From Actinomycetota bacterium (GTDB lineage Bacteria > Actinomycetota > Actinomycetes > Nanopelagicales > Nanopelagicaceae), in contig WLHG01000037.1 of the NCBI GenBank assembly GCA_009702845.1, positions 1-8,252 on the forward strand: a stretch of 8,252 bases of DNA. The letters are read 5' to 3'. Positions within the stretch are counted from its first letter, which is position 1; every line of letters starts with the position of its first letter. A program made the translations under genes and the position numbers. The notes under the pieces were generated by a model, which made no database searches, had not been told where the DNA came from, and saw nothing but the letters and a program-made list of their open reading frames with translations. Of this stretch, positions 1 through 7,267 are shown one piece after another.

Positions 1-4
1 GTAA

Positions 5-1372
5 ATGCGCACACGGCTTATTCAGGGGGCTGGGGCTGTACTACTCGGGGTGCATCTTCTCTTAAGTTTTTTCCCATTCATAAAAGGGATGTGGAGCGAG
101 CTCTTCCTCTATAACGCTATTCCGGTCTGCGCAATCGCCGTTGTAATAAAGGCGCCTCGAATCAATGATCGCTTTGCGCAACCACTTATTGCGATTGCCA
201 TTGGCTTATGGCTCGGTGGTTCACTCATTTCTAGCCTCTCCTCATTCTTTACCATTCGCGCCCCCACAGAGCTACTATCAAATACTGCATATCTGCTCTT
301 CTACCCTTTCGCCATGGTTGGTTTGCCGCGGTTAATATCACCTAGTCGAAAGCTTTCACTCCTTGAAATCTTTGATGCATCAATCGTGGGTTTGGGTTTG
401 AGTACATTGGGAACCACGCTCTTTTTAAAGCCGGTCTTGCCACATTTCAATGGGGATTTAGGCCAGACATTCTTTGCACTGGTCTTTCCGGTGGCCGACT
501 TGATTTTACTCTCACTCACTCTCGCTGCAGTTATAGCCCAGGGCATCACCAAGCGTGGGATTGTTCTTGCTTTCGGGGTAATCGTTTTTTCCATCACTGA
601 CTTTCTCTACCTTGGTATGCATATTCGTGGTTCATACACCTTCGGCTCAATCGTTGATGATGGCTGGTTATTAGGAATTTTGATTATTTCAATAAGCTTT
701 AGTATCAATAGCCCTGATGCGATAGATGATAAAAATACGAATCCGATTTTGATTACACTCTCTGTTTTTCTAAGCGCGACCCTTCTTGCCCTTATTGCAA
801 TTCGGCCGGGGTACTTTCCAAGTTTTGTTCTCATTCCTGCTATTGCAACTTTGCTGCTTGCTTTTATTCGTATGTCGATCGCGCTAAAAGCTGCGCGCAG
901 TATCGGGCATGAGAGGTTTCTGGCACGCACGGACGAGTTAACTAATCTTCCTAATCGACGTACCTTGATATCTGAGATAGAAAACTTCATGGGTAAGGAT
1001 GGCTCGCTAATGCTTCTAGATCTCGATGGATTTAAGCCTGTCAATGATCTTCATGGGCATGCCGCGGGGGATAAAGTCTTGCAGCAAGTTGCGTTGCGAT
1101 TTAGTCGCGCACTTCCGCATGGAGCACTTCTTGCACGATTAGGTGGAGACGAGTTTGGAGTTTTATACGAGGGAAGTTATGAATCAGCGATGGATGTGGC
1201 GTTAGCGCTACGGGCTACTTTGAGTTATCCCTTCACGGTAGAGAGCCATACAATTCAAATTGGCGTGAGCATTGGTTTGGCGGCAAATAATGGAGCACCT
1301 GACTTGCTTCGTCGCGCCGATGATGCGATGTATCGAGCTAAGCGCGAGGGTCTTGGGGTTTGTCGGATTTAA
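5..1372 (+). CDS. Membrane-bound diguanylate cyclase (GGDEF protein)
   Basis: This protein of 455 residues should make cyclic di-GMP from two GTP at the inner face of the membrane. Residues 1-296 hold about ten hydrophobic segments (for example near 8-25, 58-80, 155-177, 185-206 and 271-292) with no sensor domain I recognise. The GGDEF domain covers about 300-455. It has the metal- and substrate-binding stretch DLDGFKPVND followed by GHAAGD, and an intact GGDEF at 380-384. The inhibitory RxxD site expected five residues upstream is replaced by PHGA (371-374), so product feedback through it is unlikely. There is no EAL or HD-GYP partner domain. An in-frame TAA at bases 2-4 directly precedes the ATG, so the start cannot lie further upstream; that TAA may be the stop of a preceding gene. 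The 3' end overlaps the convergent photolyase gene by 35 bases. The family call is secure; the signal sensed is unknown. Confidence 0.93.
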   Translation: MRTRLIQGAGAVLLGVHLLLSFFPFIKGMWSELFLYNAIPVCAIAVVIKAPRINDRFAQPLIAIAIGLWLGGSLISSLSSFFTIRAPTELLSNTAYLLFYPFAMVGLPRLISPSRKLSLLEIFDASIVGLGLSTLGTTLFLKPVLPHFNGDLGQTFFALVFPVADLILLSLTLAAVIAQGITKRGIVLAFGVIVFSITDFLYLGMHIRGSYTFGSIVDDGWLLGILIISISFSINSPDAIDDKNTNPILITLSVFLSATLLALIAIRPGYFPSFVLIPAIATLLLAFIRMSIALKAARSIGHERFLARTDELTNLPNRRTLISEIENFMGKDGSLMLLDLDGFKPVNDLHGHAAGDKVLQQVALRFSRALPHGALLARLGGDEFGVLYEGSYESAMDVALALRATLSYPFTVESHTIQIGVSIGLAANNGAPDLLRRADDAMYRAKREGLGVCRI

Positions 1373-2708
1373 TCTCTTTCAAGCGTGCTAGTGATTCAAG
1401 ACGCTCAATGGCGTGATCGACGATCCTTGGTGGGTAGTTGTTGGTGTCGGCATCTGCGTGGAGCCAGGGTTCATGAATAACTGTGGCCGATAAATGAGCC
1501 AGCTCTGGGACGTACCTGCGGATGTAATCACCATTTGCATCAAAGCGCTTGCCCTGCTCAATTGGGTTAAATACTCGGTAATACGGCGATGCATCGGTGC
1601 CACTTCCAGCCGTCCACTGCCAGCCGTGGGAATTAGATGCAACGTCGAAGTCAACCAAATGCTCCATAAAGAAGTCGGCCCCTAGCTGCCATTCAAGGTG
1701 TAAATCCTTAACTAGAAATGAGGCCACGACCATACGGGTTCGATTATGCATCCAACCCTCATGCACTAACTGCCGCATTGCGGCATCGACAAATGGAAAT
1801 CCGGTTTTCCCATCTTTCCATGCTTGGAATTTTTCATCTGGCTTGTTATATCGCATCTCGGCAAAGCGCGGTGCGTAGTAATCCTTATCGGTATGCGGAT
1901 TATTGTGGAGAACATCGGCATAAAACTCTCTCCAAGCTATCTCTTTTCTAAAAGTGTCATGCGCCTTACTTTCGCCAAGGGATGCCAACAATGTGCGAGG
2001 GTGAATCTCCCCCCACTTTAAATGTGCACTCAATTTGCTAGTGCCATCAATACCGGCAAGGTTTCGCCCTTCGTCGTAACTATCTAATCCATTTTCTTGA
2101 AAGAATTTCCAACGCGCTAGCGCCGCCTTTTCACCGGCTGCTGTAATTGATACCCCATCAGGTAACTTCCAATCGGGAAAGTTTCTATCGCCTTCTTGTG
2201 GCATCACGCTTATAATGTTCTTAGGTGTCTCCGCAGGTTTTCGCCATCCATGCAGAGACCATGCGCGATAAAAAGGCGTATAGACCTTGTACGGTGTGGA
2301 ATCACTTGGCTTTAACACTCGTCCCGGAGCCACGGCATATGGACTACCGGTGCGATGCAAAGGAATTCCTGTCGCTTCAACACGTGCATCACGCGCTGCT
2401 CCATAAGGCTCGTATTCAGTTGATATATGTACCGAGCTCGCGTTATATCTCTCGATCAACTCTTGTAAAACCTCGCCCTGTTCGCCCACCATTACATGCA
2501 GTGTGTTGCCAAGTGAATCATCAAGTGAGCGAAGTGACTGCCCCAAATAAGCTAGACGTTTAGTGCCAGCACTTTCAATTAGTTTTTTATCTAGAATAAA
2601 AACGGGAACAATCTCTTCGCCGGCAGCGATCGCCTCAAGAAGGGCTGGGTTATCACCTATGCGAAGATCTCGACGAAACCACATAATGCTTCGTTTAGGC
2701 GCAGACAT
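1338..2708 (-). CDS. phrB: Class I deoxyribodipyrimidine photolyase
   Basis: This cytoplasmic flavoprotein of 456 residues repairs cyclobutane pyrimidine dimers using blue or near-UV light. The N-terminal antenna-binding fold opens with MWFRRDLRIGDNPAL (9-23). The FAD-binding helical domain includes EGRNLAGIDGTSKLSAHL (213-230), WREFY (259-263), TGFPFVDAAMRQL (302-314), GWMHNR (318-323) and GWQW (362-365). Asn359 aligns with E. coli Asn378 next to the flavin, which favours photolyase over a plant- or insect-type cryptochrome. In the photoreduction chain, Trp363 and Trp340 match E. coli Trp382 and Trp359, but the Trp306 position is Tyr287. Length is normal for the family. The first ATG is preferred over Met9 because the opening beta strand begins before Met9. 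No Shine-Dalgarno sequence precedes it, so the message may be leaderless. It diverges from the esterase gene across 17 bases and overlaps the diguanylate cyclase gene tail to tail. Confidence 0.96.
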   Translation of the reverse strand: MSAPKRSIMWFRRDLRIGDNPALLEAIAAGEEIVPVFILDKKLIESAGTKRLAYLGQSLRSLDDSLGNTLHVMVGEQGEVLQELIERYNASSVHISTEYEPYGAARDARVEATGIPLHRTGSPYAVAPGRVLKPSDSTPYKVYTPFYRAWSLHGWRKPAETPKNIISVMPQEGDRNFPDWKLPDGVSITAAGEKAALARWKFFQENGLDSYDEGRNLAGIDGTSKLSAHLKWGEIHPRTLLASLGESKAHDTFRKEIAWREFYADVLHNNPHTDKDYYAPRFAEMRYNKPDEKFQAWKDGKTGFPFVDAAMRQLVHEGWMHNRTRMVVASFLVKDLHLEWQLGADFFMEHLVDFDVASNSHGWQWTAGSGTDASPYYRVFNPIEQGKRFDANGDYIRRYVPELAHLSATVIHEPWLHADADTNNYPPRIVDHAIERLESLARLKEIKSDKPQDPRA

Positions 2709-2725
2709 GGGTAGATTTAACCATT
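2709..2725. promoter_or_regulatory. Probable shared divergent promoter, both mRNAs leaderless
   Basis: Only 17 bases separate the two divergent ATG codons, whose first bases (2708 and 2726) are 18 apart. On the plus strand, TAGATT (2712-2717) fits the TANNNT pattern of a -10 box and lies 8 bases before the esterase ATG. On the minus strand, TTAAAT (2720-2715) lies 6 bases before the photolyase ATG, overlapping the first box, but it is a poorer match. Neither start has a Shine-Dalgarno sequence. This pattern suits leaderless transcripts, which are common in Actinobacteria. Any -35 elements would fall inside the coding regions, and I see no good match. The promoter call is inferred from sequence alone. 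Confidence 0.5.
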
Positions 2726-3550
2726 ATGAAAGAGATTAAGCGCTTCCAAATTCGAGGGGTTGCAGGCGAGATTAAGCGCGTCGATTTCGAAGGTCGTACC
2801 GTTGATTATTGGCTGCCAAAGGAGCCTGCCGAGCGTTTATTAATCGCCCACGATGGACAAAACGTATTTGATGGCACTACATCTACACACAAAGGACAGA
2901 CGTGGAAAATGGCTCAATCGGCGCTTCGCGTGAGCGCGCAATTAGGAATAGCTCCTCCAGCGATTATCGGAGTGTGGCATAGCAGTACAAAATCTAATCC
3001 TTGGGGTCGGGGAAAAGATTTGGTTCCTGAAAAGTATTTCCGCGATGGCATGGCCGTACATAGTAATTATGCAAAGAGCTTTGATCCTTCAATGCTTCAC
3101 GGCGATGCCTACTTGAAAAAAATCTTTGAAGAGTACGTTCCGGCAATTGCTCCCGGAGTTGCTCCAGAGAAAACAGCAATGATTGGCTCAAGTATGGGCG
3201 CGCTTGCAACTCTCTACGCACTCGCCCAACTTCCCGATAAATTTACAACGGCCCTTGCTCTCTCACCGCACTGGCCTTTCGGCGCGCTTCCACTTGTAGA
3301 TAAAACCGTTCTCTCTCTGCCAATTCCCGGAGCTTACAAAGTATGGATGAGTCATGGCACAAAGGGTTTAGATGCCGAATATGCACCTCTTCAAAACGTG
3401 GCCGATCAATTAATGCACGAACATGGATATAGGCACCATAATTTCATCAGTAAGGTTTACAAACGCAGTGGTCACAACGAGAGATCCTGGGCTAAGTATT
3501 TAGATCAGCCAATGCGTTTTTGGCTTGATTCAACGACCCACACTGCTTGA
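2726..3550 (+). CDS. Alpha/beta-hydrolase, putative esterase family (esterase D / enterochelin esterase type)
   Basis: This protein of 274 residues belongs to the serine esterases related to esterase D and enterochelin esterase (Pfam 'Putative esterase' type). Visible signatures are HDGQNVFDG (42-50), the nucleophile elbow GSSMG (154-158) with Ser156, a probable acid Asp216 in GTKGLDAEY, and His250 in SGHNERSW near the C-terminus, which completes the triad. No signal peptide or membrane segment is present, so it should be cytoplasmic. The natural ester is unknown; relatives act on acylated sugars, siderophores or thiol esters. The ATG lacks a Shine-Dalgarno sequence and lies 8 bases after a -10-like TAGATT, suggesting a leaderless message. 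Its last 46 bases overlap the end of the convergent glycosidase gene. Lying beside starch genes makes a carbohydrate ester conceivable, but it is on the other strand and pairs by promoter with the photolyase. Confidence 0.85.
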   Translation: MKEIKRFQIRGVAGEIKRVDFEGRTVDYWLPKEPAERLLIAHDGQNVFDGTTSTHKGQTWKMAQSALRVSAQLGIAPPAIIGVWHSSTKSNPWGRGKDLVPEKYFRDGMAVHSNYAKSFDPSMLHGDAYLKKIFEEYVPAIAPGVAPEKTAMIGSSMGALATLYALAQLPDKFTTALALSPHWPFGALPLVDKTVLSLPIPGAYKVWMSHGTKGLDAEYAPLQNVADQLMHEHGYRHHNFISKVYKRSGHNERSWAKYLDQPMRFWLDSTTHTA

Positions 3551-5349
3551 GTAGCTGCTTTAGAGGCGATTACGATCTTTGAACCTTGCGCACTCTCACC
3601 GTAGAGCGTTTGCTTAATTACATAACCATAGGGTTTTAAATCAAGCGTCGCTTTGACTTGTTTTCGTGAAATGAAAACAAGAATCGACTCTTTCTTAGAC
3701 TCTCGTAAGAATGCGATGTAATCATCTTCAACGGCAAGCCAGCGCAAACCGCCATGTATAAGGCCATCGCGGTGTCTACGAATCTCTACAAGTAACTTGA
3801 TCTGAGCTAAAAACTCATGGTCCCAGGCTGAACGATTCTCCCAATTAATTGTTCGACGGCCATCCTCGCCCCAGGCGCCCTCAAGGCCAATCTCATCCCC
3901 GGCAAAAATGGAAGGTACTCCGGGATAAGAAAGCATCAATGCCATTGCAGATAGGTGAACGGCTTTATCGCCAAGGACGACTGTGCGCATACGGGCCGTG
4001 TCGTGCGAATCAAGCAAGACCATGCTCGCAACTAATGATCGCCATGGAATTGCTGCACTGAACTGGGTCATACTCTCAACTAATTGGCGCCCACTAATTT
4101 TTGGCATAGAAAATGGCAGGCCTTGAAAGCCACCGCCGATCGTTGAGTTCTTGTTAACCCAGTTCCATACCGGGCGCATAAAGCCCTGATAATTCATCGC
4201 TCCATGCCAACCTAAACCATTTAGATCGCTCGCAACGAAGTCACCGTTCTCTGCAACGAGCCAGGCATCTGGCTTAACCTCATCCATTGCCTGTCGAATA
4301 CCGCGCATGACCTCATCGTGCATATCGTCGGCACCTAATCGCCCAGTCATATTTCCAACATCTATGCGCCAACCCGCCATACCAAATTTCGGTGACAACC
4401 ATTTTTTTACAATCGAGTTTTTGCCGGCATACATTGCATTTCGTAAAGCCTGGGAGTTGAAATTTAATTTTGGAAGGGATGCCAAATCCCACCACCCAAC
4501 ATATCCATGCTTGACCGACTTATCCCAATAAAAATAACCGCGCTCTTTTGATTTCTTGTCTTTGATCGCCTTTGCAAGCCATGGATGACCAGCGCCACAG
4601 TGATTAGATGTTAAGTCACCGAGTAGACGAATCCTGCGCTTATTGGCGGCGGCAACCAGGCTAAACATCGCTTTATTGCCACCCAAAATTGGATCAACGT
4701 GGTCAAAACTACTTGCGTCATAGCGATGATTTGACCGTGCTGGAAAAAACGGCGTGAAATAGATTCCATTGACACCTAAATCGCTCACGTAATCTAAGTG
4801 TTGCTCTACGCCCTTTAAATCTCCACCGTATAGCTCTCGCCCGGTGTACTTGCTACGCCCGCGTGGGAGTTCATTCCACTCTCGAGGATCTGCCCAATCG
4901 GGAATCGGATGAACATCTTGTGATTTTGCAAATCGATCGGGAAATATTTGATAAAAGACCGATGATTTAATCCACTGCGGATATGCAGGAACTGCAACAA
5001 TCTGGAAATCATTGTTCGAATGAACATCGTGGTCAAATAAGCCAGCGGCGTTGAGCCACTCATATTTTCCTTCAGCTACAAAAACGAAGCGATAGAGCGT
5101 GGAGATATTCTCAATCGAAACTTTTACCGACCACCATGTTTCAACATCGCCCTCTTTGCCAGCTTTCAATTCAAAACTTCGTGGCTCACCATCGTGATAT
5201 AGACGGACAAAGGCCTTAGTAAAAGTATATGCATGTGGTACGCGGACTTTTAAAGTTACTGAATCACCGATAGCGGGTGCATCGTTACTGACATAGAGCT
5301 CGCTACCATCATGGTGCGGGAATAGTGAATTGCGTGGTTGGGAGTTCAA
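3505..5349 (-). CDS. Cytoplasmic GH13 maltodextrin hydrolase (MalZ / neopullulanase / cyclomaltodextrinase type)
   Basis: This glycoside hydrolase of about 614 residues, without a signal peptide, should hydrolyse imported maltodextrins in the cytoplasm. Numbered from the TTG start, a CBM34-like N-terminal beta domain covers about 10-115. The TIM barrel begins at FYQIFPDRFA (132-141) and contains YGGDLKGVEQHL, DLTSNH (245-250), LPKLNFN (292-298), GWRIDVGNM with nucleophile Asp330, WLVAENGD with acid/base Glu367, and LLDSHDTAR with Asp450. A C-terminal beta domain ends the protein. LPKLN, LLDSHDTAR and GAMNYQGF point to GH13 subfamilies 20/21; the last resembles E. coli MalZ, but exact specificity cannot be read from sequence. 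TTG at 5349 is chosen because AAAGGAGAGG lies just upstream with ideal spacing; an in-frame GTG at 5376, with poorer ribosome-binding sequence, would add nine residues. The start lies 41 bases inside the upstream amylase gene and the 3' end overlaps the esterase gene by 46. Confidence 0.9.
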   Translation of the reverse strand: MNSQPRNSLFPHHDGSELYVSNDAPAIGDSVTLKVRVPHAYTFTKAFVRLYHDGEPRSFELKAGKEGDVETWWSVKVSIENISTLYRFVFVAEGKYEWLNAAGLFDHDVHSNNDFQIVAVPAYPQWIKSSVFYQIFPDRFAKSQDVHPIPDWADPREWNELPRGRSKYTGRELYGGDLKGVEQHLDYVSDLGVNGIYFTPFFPARSNHRYDASSFDHVDPILGGNKAMFSLVAAANKRRIRLLGDLTSNHCGAGHPWLAKAIKDKKSKERGYFYWDKSVKHGYVGWWDLASLPKLNFNSQALRNAMYAGKNSIVKKWLSPKFGMAGWRIDVGNMTGRLGADDMHDEVMRGIRQAMDEVKPDAWLVAENGDFVASDLNGLGWHGAMNYQGFMRPVWNWVNKNSTIGGGFQGLPFSMPKISGRQLVESMTQFSAAIPWRSLVASMVLLDSHDTARMRTVVLGDKAVHLSAMALMLSYPGVPSIFAGDEIGLEGAWGEDGRRTINWENRSAWDHEFLAQIKLLVEIRRHRDGLIHGGLRWLAVEDDYIAFLRESKKESILVFISRKQVKATLDLKPYGYVIKQTLYGESAQGSKIVIASKAATQAVWVVESSQKRIG

Positions 5350-7267
5350 GAGCCTCTCCTTTCGAATTAGTGGCACGTGCTTTTATCTCGATACTTTCAC
5401 CGAGAATCTCTTGTGGGTTGATGAATACGCTGTAGGGAGCGTTTGTATCGGTGCCAAGAGAGGTCCACGAAGAACTTGTTGATGTTCTTGCAAAGAACTC
5501 AACCGATAAGAGATCGCGTGAGGTCACACTCGCCGAAGCCTGGTAATAGCCAGTCATATCATCCACTCTGGCAGATATCTTTCCTGATGTAGTTTTCACG
5601 CTGTCGATCACTTTGTTGGCTCTAAACACAATGGTTGAGAGAGCGGGAACGATGAACTTCAATTTGCTACCGGTAGTTTTGTATGCGGTTTTGCCTAAGA
5701 TGCTTGTCCAACCCCCTGTTGAGGTCGCGGTATTTACTTCAATACTCGTTGGTTTTGACCCATTATTGAAGGCCACTACATATTCACGGTTTTCCGATGA
5801 GTCTTTTTTGGAGATGGCATACACCGATCCCTTGGCTAAACGTGTTTGCATCGTCGCATTAGCCAGAGCTGGATGTGCAGCACGCAGTTTTGCGAGCTGC
5901 GTGAGGTATTTTACTAATGGGTTAGATTTTGTAAGGGCGAAAGAGTTTCCGTTACCCACTGGCTTTCCACCTATGCGCAGTTCACTCTTCCAATCAGGGA
6001 TCTTCGTGGCAAACATATCTTGCCGGGCCATTTGGTCATCTCCGTTGTTGCTGCCAGTCATACCTACTTCATCGCCGTAATAGACAGTTGGAATTCCGCG
6101 TGAAAAATACATCAGCGCATGTGCAAGTTCATCACGAGCTAAAAGCTCAGAGGGCGTTTGAATCTTCATAGAGTTCAAGAGGAACCCGACGCGCCCCATA
6201 TCATGGTTTCCTAAGAAGGTGACGAGATTACTCGCAGAAGATGTAGGACTCGTGTAATAGTCATCGGTGAGGAAAAATGTATTGAGGCTAGTAGCGTCAT
6301 TAATACCCGATGCAAAGCCTGTTGCATTTGTTTGAAAGGGAAAGTCGAGCACTGTTTGAATTCTATTCTCACGCACGAAAGTCATCAGTCCAAAGGCCGT
6401 CGGATTTGTAACCTCTCCAAAGAGTGTAAAATTGGGGATTCCGGCAGATTTAGCTTTTTGTAGAATCAATGGCTGCCAGTTTTTAAAGAACTCCGTATCG
6501 ACATGCTTTGCAGTATCTACTCTAAAACCGGCAAATCCATACTTCTCTATCCACTGCCCATATACATCCGCCCAGCCGTTGTACACCACTGGTTTTTCAG
6601 TGGCTAAATCATCTAGACCGTAAAAATCGCCAAGCGTCGTGCAGTCTCCGTCGCCCCAACACTTTCCAGTATCGCCTACGTTGTGATAGTTACTGAGGTC
6701 ATTGAGCCAGGTTGGAGTTTTGATTTTTGTCCAGTTGCTTGGAATGTAGGCCTCAGTACCGTTGTACTGAATAATGTCGGCAGTGTGATTCGTTACGATA
6801 TCTAGAATCAATTTCAATTTTAGTTTTTTAGCACATGCCGAAAATGCAATTAGGTCGGCATTAGTGCCCAGATGTGGGTCAACGTTGAGAAAATCAACTC
6901 CCCAATATCCGTGATAACCCGCCGAGACAACCGTTGGGGTGGATTGCCGTACTAAAGGTGTCACCCAGACTGCGGTAAAACCCATCGCCTTTATTCGAGC
7001 CAATCCATCATCGCCAGGGGCACAGGTACCGGTCAGGCCTTTGAGATCACCCCCGTGATAGAAAGCAGTCTCAGCCGGATCAAAACCCGCCAGTTTGTTG
7101 TTGGCGCTGCTGCCATCTTTGTATCGATCTGGCATGACAAAATAAATCAGATCATTAACCAGTCCCACATGAATATTTGCTGTAGGGCTAGTCGCAGCAA
7201 ATGAGAATGATGTTGCAGCGAGAAAAAGGGTAGTTAAGAAAGCCAGAGCTGACTTTCGTTTCATCAT
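5309..7267 (-). CDS. Secreted GH13 alpha-amylase with C-terminal Ig-like domain
   Basis: This exported endo-amylase of 652 residues should cut alpha-1,4 links in starch or glycogen outside the cell. It opens with a Sec signal peptide: MMKRK, a hydrophobic core at about 6-23, and a probable cut after Ala24. There is no lipobox or LPxTG anchor. The barrel shows FVMPDRY (43-49), HGGDLKG, DIVTNH (156-161), GFRVDTAKHV with nucleophile Asp251, FGEVTN with acid/base Glu285, and FLGNHD with Asp356. Cys203 and Cys209 in KCWGDGDC could form a disulphide. A beta domain ends near 550, and residues of about 555-652 form an extra domain resembling bacterial Ig/FnIII modules (VEFFARTS, GTDTNAPYSV, KARATNSKG). 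The ATG overlaps the malG stop as ATGA, implying coupled translation; AAGGG abuts the first ATG and is badly spaced for either of the two tandem ATGs. Maltogenic or other endo-specificities remain possible. Confidence 0.92.
   Translation of the reverse strand: MMKRKSALAFLTTLFLAATSFSFAATSPTANIHVGLVNDLIYFVMPDRYKDGSSANNKLAGFDPAETAFYHGGDLKGLTGTCAPGDDGLARIKAMGFTAVWVTPLVRQSTPTVVSAGYHGYWGVDFLNVDPHLGTNADLIAFSACAKKLKLKLILDIVTNHTADIIQYNGTEAYIPSNWTKIKTPTWLNDLSNYHNVGDTGKCWGDGDCTTLGDFYGLDDLATEKPVVYNGWADVYGQWIEKYGFAGFRVDTAKHVDTEFFKNWQPLILQKAKSAGIPNFTLFGEVTNPTAFGLMTFVRENRIQTVLDFPFQTNATGFASGINDATSLNTFFLTDDYYTSPTSSASNLVTFLGNHDMGRVGFLLNSMKIQTPSELLARDELAHALMYFSRGIPTVYYGDEVGMTGSNNGDDQMARQDMFATKIPDWKSELRIGGKPVGNGNSFALTKSNPLVKYLTQLAKLRAAHPALANATMQTRLAKGSVYAISKKDSSENREYVVAFNNGSKPTSIEVNTATSTGGWTSILGKTAYKTTGSKLKFIVPALSTIVFRANKVIDSVKTTSGKISARVDDMTGYYQASASVTSRDLLSVEFFARTSTSSSWTSLGTDTNAPYSVFINPQEILGESIEIKARATNSKGEALELPTTQFTIPAP
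5353..5362 (-). promoter_or_regulatory. Strong ribosome binding site for the GH13 hydrolase
   Basis: Read on the minus strand, this stretch is AAAGGAGAGG, close to a full anti-16S match. Six bases separate its GGAG from TTG at 5349-5347. It lies within the last codons of the upstream amylase gene and decides the start in favour of TTG over the GTG at 5376, which would put this motif inside the coding region. Confidence 0.75.

Noticed and set aside
607..1044. Open frame of 145 codons on the minus strand, opposite the diguanylate cyclase gene.
   Set aside because: The plus strand encodes clear membrane helices and part of the GGDEF domain; the antisense product is rich in Arg, Ser and Ile with no motif.
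2225..2563. Open frame of 112 codons on the plus strand, opposite the photolyase gene.
   Set aside because: It is a shadow of the antenna-binding domain, with no sign of independent coding.
2682..2684. Alternative photolyase start at Met9.
   Set aside because: It would cut into the first beta strand, and no better ribosome binding site precedes it than precedes the first ATG.
3530..3620. Possible bidirectional terminator at the esterase/hydrolase junction.
   Set aside because: I found no stable stem followed by a T-run in either direction, only short imperfect repeats.
5613..6080. Open frame of 155 codons on the plus strand, opposite the amylase gene.
   Set aside because: It is antisense to well-conserved amylase codons, shows no recognisable domain, and has the low-complexity makeup of a shadow frame.
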